In this document: one piece after another, positions 52,549 through 61,316 of the stretch
Numbering within the stretch: position 1 is the stretch's first letter
Layout of the letters: every line of letters begins with the position of its first letter
DNA from: Bradyrhizobium sp. ISRA430
GTDB lineage: Bacteria; Pseudomonadota; Alphaproteobacteria; Rhizobiales; Xanthobacteraceae
Length of the DNA stretch: 64,000 nucleotides
Direction of reading: 5' to 3'
Assembly: GCF_029909975.1 (NCBI RefSeq)
Contig: NZ_CP094516.1
Location: forward strand, 4,898,001-4,962,000
Position numbers and translations under genes: made by a program
Notes under the pieces: model-generated
Database searches by the model: none
Seen by the model: only the letters and a program-made list of their open reading frames with translations
What the model was told of the DNA's origin: nothing

Positions 52549-52576
52549 GGTCGAAAAACTTCCTGTTGTCCCAGCG

Positions 52577-52771
52577 TCAGAAACAGGCGGCAAAGCCGGT
52601 CCTGATCATTTCAAAGAACACCTGGGTGCCATAGTGGAACCACAATGCGAGCGCGCCGATCACGATCAGGCCGCCGAGACCTGCGCCAGCCAACACCAGC
52701 ATGGACGGCGTCCGGCCGGCAGTGGGCGAATTGTCCAATACCGGATGGGCGGGGTGCAGCGGTTGAGCCAT
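52577..52771 (-). CDS. Small single-pass membrane protein, unknown
   Basis: A 64-residue ORF with a soluble Pro-containing N-terminus (MAQPLHPAHPVLDNSPTAGR) and one membrane helix (MLVLAGAGLGGLIVIGALALW). A short tail contains a late cysteine (RTGFAACF). It lies 28 bases before the SCO start and on the same strand, so it is probably co-transcribed with it. A role in copper handling or oxidase assembly is a guess from context. Confidence 0.6.
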   Translation of the reverse strand: MAQPLHPAHPVLDNSPTAGRTPSMLVLAGAGLGGLIVIGALALWFHYGTQVFFEMIRTGFAACF

Positions 52772-52884
52772 GACAACGATCCGGGCGAACGCTCCGGTTC
52801 CCTGCCCTTCAAATAGGCGCTAGCCCGCGGGCGGGCAAGCGCCGCCGGCGGGCAAAACGATCAGGTCACGTCGCGCTGATGGAT

Positions 52885-53406
52885 TTAGTGAAACAACTCG
52901 CCCCGGGCGGACTCGAGCTGGTCCGCTGGCGGAAGAGGCCGGCGCAGCGGCCTGCTGGTCGAAGCCTGCGCGTCCAGGTAGCAGGGCTTGTACATGGCCT
53001 GAAGCTGCTTGCCCCGGAGGAAGAGCATGTGCGGGGTGAGACCGCCACGCTGTGCGATCCAGCGCCTCACCTGCGAGGGATACATCGCGTAGAGCATCTG
53101 GGTGGCTTCGGCATTGGTGATGGCCCGGCCATTGGCGCCAAAATCCCAAGCCGCGTGGAAGCCCAGCGTCGCGTGCGAGGTGACGCAGATGCGATCGCGC
53201 GGGATCGCGCCGAGGACGATGGTGCAGGCCGAAGCACAAAGGCCGTCGATGATGACGGTTTCACCGGACTGGCGCAGATCCTGGTAGCGGTCGACATAGG
53301 TTCCGATCCGGCCGCCACGATCGTCCGCGATCCGAACCACCGCGTGAGAGGCCCCCATGCCCGCGATCAAGAGAATCGCCGCGAGCAACCCCGTCAGAAG
53401 CTTCAT
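52885..53406 (-). CDS. Periplasmic ClpP/crotonase-like protein
   Basis: A 173-residue secreted protein. The signal peptide (MKLLTGLLAAILLIAGMGAS) precedes a domain with VIIDGLCASACTIVLGAIPRD, an SxC-type turn resembling the serine-protease-like ClpP fold (G-x-C-x-S-A-C), and SHATLGFHAAWD, which contains a candidate His. Such proteins are grouped as predicted periplasmic COG3904-like proteins. Proteolysis is possible but not shown. The C-terminus is Pro/Arg-rich. Confidence 0.78.
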   Translation of the reverse strand: MKLLTGLLAAILLIAGMGASHAVVRIADDRGGRIGTYVDRYQDLRQSGETVIIDGLCASACTIVLGAIPRDRICVTSHATLGFHAAWDFGANGRAITNAEATQMLYAMYPSQVRRWIAQRGGLTPHMLFLRGKQLQAMYKPCYLDAQASTSRPLRRPLPPADQLESARGELFH

Positions 53407-53653
53407 TTCCCCGCCCCAGTCGATTTCGAATCTTTGTGTCTGGTGGTGATGCGCAGCTAGCGTCCGTCGTAACCGTGGTTTTGTCTAGGCACGCTGGCCC
53501 GCTCAAAACAAATTCAAATCCAGTGTTGCGTCCGCGCTGCACTCCGCCGGCCTCGGTCCCAAACCGGAACAAGTTAACGGACTCTTACGCCTTCCACACT
53601 TGATCTCAGCTACGGCCGCTGGCTTCAATCCGGACAACTACAGGGGGAACCTC

Positions 53654-55324
53654 ATGACCGTACATTCGGGCGAGCAGGCGGACGTCATCGTCGTCGGCGC
53701 GGGACTGTCGGGACTGGTGGCCGCAACCGAGATTGCGGATGCCGGCAAGCGCGTGATCGTCGTCGACCAGGAGGGCGAACAGTCGCTCGGCGGCCAGGCG
53801 TTCTGGTCGTTCGGCGGATTGTTCCTGGTCGATTCACCCGAGCAGCGCCGGCTCGGTATCAAGGACTCCTTCGATCTCGCCTTGCAGGATTGGATCGGCA
53901 CCGCCGGTTTCGACCGCGACGAGGATTTCTGGCCGCGCCAATGGGCCGAGGCCTATGTGGCGTTCGCCGCCGGCGAGAAGCGCGACTGGCTGCGCGCGAT
54001 GGGCCATCGCATTTTTCCGGTGGTCGGCTGGGCCGAACGCGGCGGCTATGACGCGATGGGCCACGGCAATTCGGTGCCGCGCTTCCATGTCACCTGGGGC
54101 ACCGGCCCCGGTATCGTCGAGCCGTTCGAACGCCGCGCGCGCGAGGCGGCGAGTTCCGGACGGCTGATCTTCAAGTTCCGTCACCGCGTCGATGCGCTCT
54201 CCGTCACCAATGGCACGGTCGACGGCGTGAGCGGCGTCATTCTCGAGTCCGACAACGTGGAGCGCGGCAAGAGCTCCTCGCGCAAAGTCGTCGGCGAGTT
54301 CGCGCTGAAAGCGCAGGCGGTGATCGTCGCCTCCGGCGGCATCGGCGGCAATCACGACCTGGTGCGGCAGAACTGGCCGAAGCGGCTCGGCGAACCGCCG
54401 AAATTCATGATCTCCGGTGTGCCCGAGCATGTCGACGGCCGCATGATCGGAATCACCGAGGCGGCAGGCGCGCGGCTGATCAACCGCGACCGCATGTGGC
54501 ATTATGTCGAGGGCATCCAGAACTGGTCACCGATCTGGCCGCGCCATGGCATCCGAATCCTGCCCGGCCCTTCCTCGATGTGGTTCGACGCGACCGGCAC
54601 GCGCCTGCCGGCCCCGCTGTTTCCCGGCTCCGACACGCTCGGCCAGCTCGGCTACATCATGTCTACGGGCTATGATTATTCCTGGTTCGTCCTGACGCAG
54701 AGCATCATCAAGAAGGAGTTCGCGCTGTCGGGATCGGAGCAGAACCCCGATCTTACGGGGAAGAGCTGGCGCATGACGCTCCGCCGCGCCACCAACAAGG
54801 GCGCGCCGGCGCCGGTGGAAGCCTTCAAGAACCATGGCGTCGACTTCATCGTGCGCGACAAGCTCGAGGACCTCGTTGCGGCCATGAACAAGCTTGCCGG
54901 CAACGATCTCCTCAAGCTCGACTATGTCAAAATGCAGATCGAGGCGCGCGACCGCGAGATCGCCAACCCTTACGTCAAGGATGCGCAGGTGATGAACATC
55001 CACAATGCGCGCCGCTACATCGGCGACAAGCTGATCCGCACCGCCTCCCCGCACCGGATCCTCGATCCTGCGCACGGGCCGCTGATCGCGGTCAAGCTCA
55101 ATATCCTCACCCGCAAGACGCTGGGCGGCTTCGAGACCGATCTCGACTCGCGCGTGTTCGGCCAGGAAGGACAGATCATTCCCGGGCTCTACGCGGTCGG
55201 CGAGGCCGCCGGCTTCGGCGGCGGCGGCATGCACGGCTATCGGTCGCTCGAGGGCACCTTCCTCGGCGGCTGCCTGTTCTCGGGCCGCAATGCGGGCCGC
55301 GCCGCGGCGAAAGCGGTGGGATAG
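53654..55324 (+). CDS. FAD-binding dehydrogenase (fumarate reductase/ketosteroid dehydrogenase group)
   Basis: A 556-residue flavoenzyme of the COG3573 type. The N-terminal Rossmann motif is VVGAGLSGLVAATEIADAG, then VIVVDQEGEQSLGGQAFWSFGGLF. A second part contains VIVASGGIGGNHDLVR, and the C-terminal flavin motif is GLYAVGEAAGFGGGGMHGY followed by EGTFLGGCLFSGRNAGRA. It resembles KstD-like proteins, but the substrate is unknown. A GGGGG at 53643-53647 lies about 7 bases before the ATG. The long upstream gap (53407-53653) carries no recognisable signal. Confidence 0.9.
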   Translation: MTVHSGEQADVIVVGAGLSGLVAATEIADAGKRVIVVDQEGEQSLGGQAFWSFGGLFLVDSPEQRRLGIKDSFDLALQDWIGTAGFDRDEDFWPRQWAEAYVAFAAGEKRDWLRAMGHRIFPVVGWAERGGYDAMGHGNSVPRFHVTWGTGPGIVEPFERRAREAASSGRLIFKFRHRVDALSVTNGTVDGVSGVILESDNVERGKSSSRKVVGEFALKAQAVIVASGGIGGNHDLVRQNWPKRLGEPPKFMISGVPEHVDGRMIGITEAAGARLINRDRMWHYVEGIQNWSPIWPRHGIRILPGPSSMWFDATGTRLPAPLFPGSDTLGQLGYIMSTGYDYSWFVLTQSIIKKEFALSGSEQNPDLTGKSWRMTLRRATNKGAPAPVEAFKNHGVDFIVRDKLEDLVAAMNKLAGNDLLKLDYVKMQIEARDREIANPYVKDAQVMNIHNARRYIGDKLIRTASPHRILDPAHGPLIAVKLNILTRKTLGGFETDLDSRVFGQEGQIIPGLYAVGEAAGFGGGGMHGYRSLEGTFLGGCLFSGRNAGRAAAKAVG

Positions 55325-55497
55325 ATCGCGCGCCGGCACGCCGTTGCGGCATTCGCCGATACGATCGACGTCAAGGGCGTGACGACTCGATCCGGGCTTT
55401 TTCGGCCGATTTCCGTGGGCGACGCATGCGCCGCACGGGGTGGCAGAGCGCGAGGCCCTGCGCTAGACAGGGCCGCCCTTCCATCAGGAGACCCGCA

Positions 55498-55848
55498 ATG
55501 AGCATTCAGCGTTTCGAAACCGGCCCGCGCATGAGCCAGGTCGTCGTGCACGGCAACACCGTCTATCTCGCCGGCGTCGTCGCCAACAAGGCGGCCGGCG
55601 AAAGCGTGACCAAGCAGACCCAGGACATCCTGGCGACGATCGACGGCCATCTCGCCAAGGCCGGCACCGACAAGTCGAAGCTGCTGTCGGCGACGATCTA
55701 CATCACCGACATGAAGACCTTCCAGGAGATGAACGCGGTGTGGGACGCCTGGGTGTCGCCTGGCAACACGCCGGCGCGCGCCACCGTCGAAGCCAAGCTG
55801 GCGGCGCCGCAATACACCGTCGAGATCATGGTGACCGCGGCAAAGTGA
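55498..55848 (+). CDS. RidA family protein (enamine/imine deaminase)
   Basis: A 116-residue small trimeric protein of the YjgF/YER057c/UK114 family. It shows VVVHGNTVYLAGVVANKAAG, then DILATIDGHLAKAGTDKSKLL, ATIYITDMKTFQEMNAVWDAW, and ARATVEAKLAAPQYTVEIMVTA. RidA proteins hydrolyse reactive enamines from PLP enzymes, but many paralogues have other roles. AGGAG precedes the ATG. It is followed by a perfect 13-bp hairpin (55863-55905). Confidence 0.93.
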   Translation: MSIQRFETGPRMSQVVVHGNTVYLAGVVANKAAGESVTKQTQDILATIDGHLAKAGTDKSKLLSATIYITDMKTFQEMNAVWDAWVSPGNTPARATVEAKLAAPQYTVEIMVTAAK

Positions 55849-55862
55849 CGCCGCGTGATTTG

Positions 55863-55905
55863 TGCGCGCGCCGATAACCTCAGAGGTAATCGATCGGCGC
55901 GCGCA
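55863..55905. other. Strong GC hairpin after ridA
   Basis: A perfect 13-bp stem (TGCGCGCGCCGAT at 55863-55875 with 55893-55905), 17-base loop. No T-tract follows, so a transcript-stabilising or Rho-type end is more likely than an intrinsic terminator. Confidence 0.6.
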
Positions 55906-55960
55906 AACCTTCGATAGTCACGGTCAGCCGAACCACACGGCGCCATCGAAGGAGAGCACC

Positions 55961-56326
55961 ATGACCGATCACGTCACCATCGCCCGCCGCTATATCGACC
56001 TCTGGAACGAGCGCACGGCGAGCCGCCGGCGCCAACTGCTCAGCGAAAACTGGACGGCGGACGCGAGCTACGTCGATCCCCTGATGAAGGGTGACGGCCA
56101 TGACGGTGTCGACGCGCTGATTGCCGGCGTGCAGCAGCGCTTTCCCGACTTCAAGTTCAAGCTGATCGGCGAGCCCAACGGCTATGGCGACCATGTTCGT
56201 TTCAGTTGGGGCCTTGGCCCCGACGGCGTCGACAGCCCGATCAAGGGCACCGACTTCGCCGTACTCCGCGACGGGCGCATCAAGAGCATCACGGGATTTC
56301 TGGATCAGGTGCCCGCGGGGGCGTGA
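55961..56326 (+). CDS. NTF2/SnoaL-like protein
   Basis: A 121-residue single NTF2-like domain protein. It opens MTDHVTIARRYIDLWNERTA, a typical cone-shaped-fold helix. It continues with NWTADASYVDPLMKGDGHDG, RFPDFKFKLIGEPNGYGDHV, RFSWGLGPDG and DFAVLRDGRIKSITGFLD. Substrate unknown. GGAGAG lies about 6 bases upstream. It may be co-transcribed with ridA, although a strong hairpin separates the two. A third member of the same fold family in this window, after 2083 and 23557. Confidence 0.88.
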   Translation: MTDHVTIARRYIDLWNERTASRRRQLLSENWTADASYVDPLMKGDGHDGVDALIAGVQQRFPDFKFKLIGEPNGYGDHVRFSWGLGPDGVDSPIKGTDFAVLRDGRIKSITGFLDQVPAGA

Positions 56327-56341
56327 GGATCCGCGTTCTGC

Positions 56342-56499
56342 TTACCCTCTCCCCTTGTTGTGGGAGAGGGTGGCTCGCCGCGTAGCGGCGAGACGGGTGA
56401 GGGGTCTCTCTCCGCGAATAACTCTGCTGCGGTGAGCGCGCGGAGAGAGACCCCTCATCCGGCGCTTCGCGCCACCTTCTCCCACAAGGGGAGAAGGGG
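56342..56499. repeat. Family A palindromic repeat (intergenic)
   Basis: A roughly 158-bp element like 37197-37348, sharing the inner CTCGCCGCGTAGCGGCGAGACGGGTGAGGGG sequence type. The left arm carries a duplicated TTG (TTGTTG), so its hairpin loop is 3 bases larger. It lies between convergent genes. Confidence 0.9.
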
Positions 56500-56515
56500 C
56501 AGCGAGGTCGCGGCT

Positions 56516-57364
56516 TTAGTTAGCCAGCAACCGATACGCAGCCTTCGCATTCGCCCCAAACGCCTTCTCGCGCACATGCGGGCCGAGCTTCGCCAGGCAC
56601 GCTTCCAACGCGCCCTTGATCTCGCTGTAGCTTCCGGCAAGCAAACACACCGGCCAGTCGGAGCCGAAGATCAGACGGTCCTCGCCAAAACATTTGGCGA
56701 CGTGGTCGACGTAGGGAAACAGCCGCTCCGCGGTCCAATCGTCCCATTTCGCCTCGGTCGCTAGCCCTGAGATCTTGCACCAGACATTGCCGCAAGCGGC
56801 GAGCGCGGCGATGCGATCGGACCATTCGGCGCTGCCGCCATCGGCGATCGGCGGCTTGGCGGCGTGGTCGAGGACGAAGCGCGCCTTGGGAAAGGCCTGC
56901 GCGGTAGCGATCGCGGCCGGCAGCTCGCGGCTGCGGACCAGGAGGTCGTAGGCGAGATCGTGCGCGAACACCGCGGTGAGTCCGCGCTGGACGTCCTCGC
57001 GCAGCAGCCAATCCGGATCGGACTCATCGTGGACCTGGTGGCGGATGCCGACGAGCTTCTCGCCACCAGGCGAAGTACGCAGCCGATGAAGCGTCTCGTC
57101 GAGCGCGCCGTCCGTAAGATCGGCCCAGCCGACCACGCCGATGACGGAGGGCGTTGCGCTGGCAATGCGCAAGAATTCCTCGGTCTCCGCCAGCGCGGAG
57201 CGGCATTGCACTAGGATGCTCGCGTCGATGCCGTTCGCCTTCAGAAGCGGCGCGAGGTCGACCGGGCCGAATGCGCGGCGGATCGGCGCCAGCTCCGGCG
57301 CTTCCATCCAGGGATAGTCGGCGCGCGCCGGATCCCAGAAATGCTGATGGCCGTCGATCACCAT
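56516..57364 (-). CDS. Amidohydrolase family lactonase (COG3618)
   Basis: A 282-residue TIM-barrel hydrolase related to L-fuconolactonase, L-rhamnonolactonase and 2-pyrone-4,6-dicarboxylate lactonase. Motifs: VIDGHQHFWDP with the first His pair, KLVGIRHQVHDE, RFVLDHAAKPPI, NVWCKISGLATEAKWD and RLIFGSDWPVCLL with the metal or base Asp. It would open a sugar lactone formed by a dehydrogenase such as the aldo/keto reductase encoded just upstream. This links it to the sugar locus, inferred from order. Confidence 0.88.
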   Translation of the reverse strand: MVIDGHQHFWDPARADYPWMEAPELAPIRRAFGPVDLAPLLKANGIDASILVQCRSALAETEEFLRIASATPSVIGVVGWADLTDGALDETLHRLRTSPGGEKLVGIRHQVHDESDPDWLLREDVQRGLTAVFAHDLAYDLLVRSRELPAAIATAQAFPKARFVLDHAAKPPIADGGSAEWSDRIAALAACGNVWCKISGLATEAKWDDWTAERLFPYVDHVAKCFGEDRLIFGSDWPVCLLAGSYSEIKGALEACLAKLGPHVREKAFGANAKAAYRLLAN

Positions 57365-57367
57365 GCG

Positions 57368-58345
57368 CTACACTCCACCGGGCAACGGCGCCCGCGCATC
57401 GACGAGGTTGCGCGCGCGCAGCTCCTGCCAGAAGGCCGGCGGCACGGTTCGTTCCGACATCGCGATGTTGTCGGACACTTCCGCCGGCGTTCGGGCGCCG
57501 GTCAGCGCGACCGTCACCGCCGGATGGGCCATGCAGAACTGGAACGCGGCCGCCTTCAGCTCCGTGCCGTGCTTGCGACAGAGCTCGTCGAGCTCGATCG
57601 CGCGCTTGACGAGCACTGCGTCGGCATCCTCATAGTTGAATTTCGCGCCGGCGCGCGGATCGGCGAGGATGCCGCTGTTGTAGATGCCCCCGAGCAGGAT
57701 GCCGATGTTTTTCCTAAGGCACAGCGGAAACAGCGCATCCAGCGCGCCCTGGTCGAGCAGCGTGTAGCGACCGGCCAGCAGGAAGCAGTCGAGGGACACG
57801 GCCTCGGCGAAGCGGACCAGCATCTCGGACTGGTTCATGCCGGCGCCGATCGCCTTCACCGTGCCCTCATCGCGGAGGCGACGGAGCGCGCGGAAGGCGC
57901 CGGCAACTGCGGCCTCAAAGTGGTCGTCCGGATCGTGAACGAGCAGGATATCGACGCGGTCGAGCCCAAGGCGCTTAAGGCTCTCCTCGACCGAACGCAT
58001 GACGCCGTCATGACTGAAGTCGAACACCGGCCGCTCGCGCGGCGTGTCCTTATAGTGATCGTCCTCGCCCGCAACGCCGGCCGGCGCCCGCAAGAGCCGT
58101 CCGACCTTGGTGGAAATGACATAGGAATCGCGCGGTTTTTGCCGCAGGAAGCCACCCAGCCGCCGCTCGGCGAGGCCGAAGCCGTAGAGCGGCGCGGTGT
58201 CGAAGAAGCGGACACCAAGCGACCATGCGCGCTCGATCGTCGCTTCCGCGTCAGTGTCGCTGACCGCGGAAAACAATCCTCCGAGCGGCGCGGTGCCGAG
58301 ACCGATTGATGTGACATCGAGAGCGCCGAACTGCGACCGTTTCAT
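57368..58345 (-). CDS. Aldo/keto reductase, probable sugar dehydrogenase
   Basis: A 325-residue AKR with a TIM barrel. Tetrad region: FFDTAPLYGFGLAERRLG (Asp and Tyr), STKVGRLL (Lys), and VDILLVHDPDD (His). This group includes L-fucose and D-threo-aldose dehydrogenases and pyridoxal dehydrogenase. The start MKRSQFG at 58345 is preferred over the longer frame to 58408, which runs through a hairpin. The lactonase-like gene follows 3 bases later, and together they suggest sugar to lactone to acid. Confidence 0.88.
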   Translation of the reverse strand: MKRSQFGALDVTSIGLGTAPLGGLFSAVSDTDAEATIERAWSLGVRFFDTAPLYGFGLAERRLGGFLRQKPRDSYVISTKVGRLLRAPAGVAGEDDHYKDTPRERPVFDFSHDGVMRSVEESLKRLGLDRVDILLVHDPDDHFEAAVAGAFRALRRLRDEGTVKAIGAGMNQSEMLVRFAEAVSLDCFLLAGRYTLLDQGALDALFPLCLRKNIGILLGGIYNSGILADPRAGAKFNYEDADAVLVKRAIELDELCRKHGTELKAAAFQFCMAHPAVTVALTGARTPAEVSDNIAMSERTVPPAFWQELRARNLVDARAPLPGGV

Positions 58346-58369
58346 TGCCGTTCCTTCCGGGAGCCAGTG

Positions 58370-58404
58370 TCCCTCCCGCTTGCGGGCTCTGCAAGCGGGA
58401 GGGA
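58370..58404 (-). other. Hairpin after the sugar-binding protein gene
   Basis: A perfect 14-bp stem (TCCCTCCCGCTTGC at 58370-58383 with 58391-58404) and a 7-base loop, about 30 bases past the stop of the sugar-binding protein gene. It is not followed by T residues on the minus strand. Likely it stabilises the upstream mRNA or limits read-through into the aldo/keto reductase gene. Confidence 0.6.
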
Positions 58405-58432
58405 GCATAAGAGTGTGGGGCTGGCGACACTC

Positions 58433-59365
58433 CTATTTCAACATCTGTGCGACGTTGTCCTTGGTCACGAGATCGAGGCCGGTATAGACGATCTCCGGCA
58501 CCTTCTCGCCCTTCTTGATGGCGAGCAGCGTATCCATCGCCTTCTCGCCCATCTCGAACGGGCGCTGGCCGACCAAAGCATTGGCATAGCCGTCGCGCAG
58601 CAGCTCGAGCTGCATCTTCAGCGTATCGGCGACAACAAGCGTGAACTTGCCGGCGTCGATGTCCTTCTTGTACCTCGTGGCGAAAGCTTTGAAGCCTTCG
58701 GGGGCGAACATCGGCCAGCCGCCCACGGGAACGATCGCGGCGAGGTCGGGCGTCGCGGTACGCAAATCCGTCATCTGCTGGACCGCGAGCGCGGGATCAT
58801 CGTTGCAGAAGGTCGGCGAGCCGCCGACCTCGGTCCATTTCGAGCCCTTCAGCGCCTCGCGAACGCCATCGACGCGTTCGGCGAGATTCTTGGCACCGGG
58901 GCCGCCCGAGACCATGGCATATTTGCCGCCGTCGGGCCGAAGCTTCAGCAATTGCTTGCCGAGCGCGAGGCCGAACTCCTTGTTGTTGGTGCCGATATAG
59001 GCGATGCGCTTGGAACCCGGCGCATCGGCGTCGAAGGTGATGACGGGGATGCCGGCCGCGGTCGCCGCCTCGATCGACTTGGTCATGGCCGCGACGTCGG
59101 CGACTGAGATCGCAAGGCCATCGACCTTCTGGGTGATGAAGTCCTGGATGATCTGCGCCTGCGTCGCCGGCTCGTGCTCGACCGGCCCCTTGTAGATGCA
59201 CTCGATGTTGCCGAGCTCCTTGGCGCGCTTCTGGCAGCCATCGCGCGCGAAATCGAAGAACGGGTTGTTCATCGCCTTGGGCACGATCACGAAACGGTAG
59301 TTCGCGGCAAACGCCGGGGCCGCCATCATCACGACGGCCATGCCGGCAAGAAGAAGTCTCCTCAT
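58433..59365 (-). CDS. Sugar ABC transporter substrate-binding protein
   Basis: A 310-residue periplasmic protein of the type I sugar-binding (ribose/xylose/galactose) family. Signal peptide MRRLLLAGMAVVMMAAPAFA, then NYRFVIVPKAMNNPFFDFA, VDGLAISVADVAAMTKSIEA, GIPVITFDADAPGSKRIAY and YIGTNNKEFGLALGKQLLK. The start at 59365 is chosen for the signal peptide. It follows the permease gene by 95 bases. The sugar is probably D-xylose or a related pentose, given xylA and xylB upstream, but other sugars are possible. Confidence 0.92.
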   Translation of the reverse strand: MRRLLLAGMAVVMMAAPAFAANYRFVIVPKAMNNPFFDFARDGCQKRAKELGNIECIYKGPVEHEPATQAQIIQDFITQKVDGLAISVADVAAMTKSIEAATAAGIPVITFDADAPGSKRIAYIGTNNKEFGLALGKQLLKLRPDGGKYAMVSGGPGAKNLAERVDGVREALKGSKWTEVGGSPTFCNDDPALAVQQMTDLRTATPDLAAIVPVGGWPMFAPEGFKAFATRYKKDIDAGKFTLVVADTLKMQLELLRDGYANALVGQRPFEMGEKAMDTLLAIKKGEKVPEIVYTGLDLVTKDNVAQMLK

Positions 59366-59460
59366 TGCTCTCCTCCACCCTTGTCTGGCGCCTATCCTCT
59401 CAAAATCGTCCGGGAAGCGGATAGGCGGCATCTTCGTTGCCCTCCCGAAACGACGTCACT

Positions 59461-60546
59461 TCAGATCATCCGCGAGCGGATGCGGTCGACCAGCACCGCC
59501 AGGATGATGATCACACCCACCAGCGTCTGCTGCCAGTAGGAGCTGACCTGCGCCAGCACGAGACCGTTGCGGATCACCTCGAGCAGCACGCAGCCGACGA
59601 TGGCCCCTAACGGACCGCCGACGCCGCCGGCAAGATTGGCACCGCCGATCACGGCCGCCGCAATCACGTTGAGCTCATAGGATGTCGCCATGTTGGCCGG
59701 CGCCGATCCGAGCCAGCCGGAGATGATGATGCCTTGGAGTCCCGCGGCGAGCGCGCAGATCACATAGACCTCGATCTTTACCCGCACGACCGGGATGCCG
59801 GTCAGTTCGGCCGCCTTCTCGTTGCCACCGAGCGCGAAGACATGCCGGCCGAAGCTGGTGTGGTGCAGGACGATGGCCATCGCCAGCGCGAGGATGACGA
59901 GATAGATGAAAGGTACGGGTACGCCGAGCACGTCACCGGAGGTCGCTGCGTAGAAGTAATCGGCGTCCGGCCCGCCCGGAAAACTGCCGCGGCCGTTGGA
60001 GACGACATAGCCGAGCCCGCGCACGATCGAGAGCATACCGAGCGTGGTGACGAAGGGCGACAGGCCAAGCACGGCGATACAGAAGCCGTTGACGAGACCG
60101 GCGATCAGCGCGACGCCCAGACCGGCGAGGAGCGAGATCAGCAGGATGAGCCCCGGCACGTTGGCAATCACGGTCTTGCCGTCTGCGGCCATGTGAACGA
60201 ACAGGGAGGCTGCGGGCGAGCCGGGCGTCGACAGCTCGGTCATGACCATCGAGGTGATCATCGCCGAGAAGCACATCATCGAGCCGACCGAAAGATCAAT
60301 GCCGCCGGTGATGATCACGAAGGTGACGCCGAGCGTCGCAATGGCGATGAAGGAGAAATTCTTCGCCACGTTCTGCATGTTGCCTTCGGTGAAGAAATAG
60401 GGGCTGGCGAAATGCATGATCGCCAGCAGCACCGCGAGCGCGAGCAGGACATAGCCGGTCTGGGAGGCGAAGATGCCGCGCTGCCACCACCTGGCCTTGC
60501 CGATATTGGTGAAGGTGATCGGGGATTCCATGGGCATGGCCATCAC
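59461..60546 (-). CDS. Sugar ABC transporter permease (RbsC/XylH-like)
   Basis: A 361-residue inner-membrane permease with about nine to ten hydrophobic segments. Its features include FSFIAIATLGVTFVIITGGI, DLSVGSMMCFSAMI, and FALGGNEKAAELTGIPVVRV, the cytoplasmic EAA-like loop contacting the ATPase. GAVIGGANLAGGVGGPLGAI follows near the C-terminus. Its ATG overlaps the ATPase stop by four bases. It forms the channel of the sugar importer with the ATPase and binding protein on either side. Confidence 0.93.
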   Translation of the reverse strand: MMAMPMESPITFTNIGKARWWQRGIFASQTGYVLLALAVLLAIMHFASPYFFTEGNMQNVAKNFSFIAIATLGVTFVIITGGIDLSVGSMMCFSAMITSMVMTELSTPGSPAASLFVHMAADGKTVIANVPGLILLISLLAGLGVALIAGLVNGFCIAVLGLSPFVTTLGMLSIVRGLGYVVSNGRGSFPGGPDADYFYAATSGDVLGVPVPFIYLVILALAMAIVLHHTSFGRHVFALGGNEKAAELTGIPVVRVKIEVYVICALAAGLQGIIISGWLGSAPANMATSYELNVIAAAVIGGANLAGGVGGPLGAIVGCVLLEVIRNGLVLAQVSSYWQQTLVGVIIILAVLVDRIRSRMI

Positions 60547-61304
60547 GCCGCCTCCTTCGCGCCGGTGATGAGAGCGGTGACTTCCTCAGGGGACGTCTCA
60601 TGGATCGGCTTGTCGGCGCGCTTCTCGCCGCGGCGCATGACCACGACGCGGTCGCACACCGCGAATACGTCCGGCATGCGGTGCGAGATCAGCATCACGG
60701 CGACGCCCTGCTCTTTCAGCCGGTGGATCAGGCTCAGCACCTGCTCGACCTGACGCACCGAGATCGCGGCCGTCGGCTCGTCCATCATCACCAGCCTGGC
60801 ATTGGAGAGCCGCGTCCGCGCGATCGCGACCGCCTGGCGCTGGCCGCCCGACATCTGCTTGACGAGATCATACGGCCGTGTCTCCGAGCGCAGTTCGCCG
60901 AACAGCTCCAGCGCGCGCGCCGCCATCGCCTTGTGGTCGAGCAAGGCAAACGGGCCGAACTTGCGCTTCAGCTCGCGGCCGAGAAACACGTTGGCGGCCG
61001 CCGTCAGATTGTCGGCCAGCGCGAGGTCCTGATAGACCACCTCGATGCCGACCGCGCGGGCATCGACCGGGCGGTTGAAATGGACCGCGCTGCCGGCAAA
61101 GCGGATCTCGCCGTGGCTCGGGCGAAAATTACCGGCGATGATCTTGACCAGCGTCGACTTGCCGGCGCCATTGTCGCCCATCAGGCCGACCACCTCGCCC
61201 GGGAAGACCTGCATGTCGACGCCATGCAGCGCACGGATCGCGCCGAACTCCTTGCCAATCCCGGTCAGTTCGAGGACTGGCTGCTGTGCTGCTGCATTTG
61301 CCAT
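60543..61304 (-). CDS. Sugar ABC transporter ATP-binding protein
   Basis: A 253-residue ATPase. Walker A is GDNGAGKST (43-51), the Q-loop is in VVYQDLALADNLTAAAN, the signature is MSGGQRQAVAIAR, and Walker B is RLVMMDEPTAAI, with the switch His in LISHRMPDVF. It has only one nucleotide-binding domain, unlike XylG or RbsA with two, so the transporter must use it as a homodimer. It lies 12 bases after xylA and overlaps the permease. Confidence 0.93.
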   Translation of the reverse strand: MANAAAQQPVLELTGIGKEFGAIRALHGVDMQVFPGEVVGLMGDNGAGKSTLVKIIAGNFRPSHGEIRFAGSAVHFNRPVDARAVGIEVVYQDLALADNLTAAANVFLGRELKRKFGPFALLDHKAMAARALELFGELRSETRPYDLVKQMSGGQRQAVAIARTRLSNARLVMMDEPTAAISVRQVEQVLSLIHRLKEQGVAVMLISHRMPDVFAVCDRVVVMRRGEKRADKPIHETSPEEVTALITGAKEAA

Positions 61305-61316
61305 AAGCCGCCTCGC

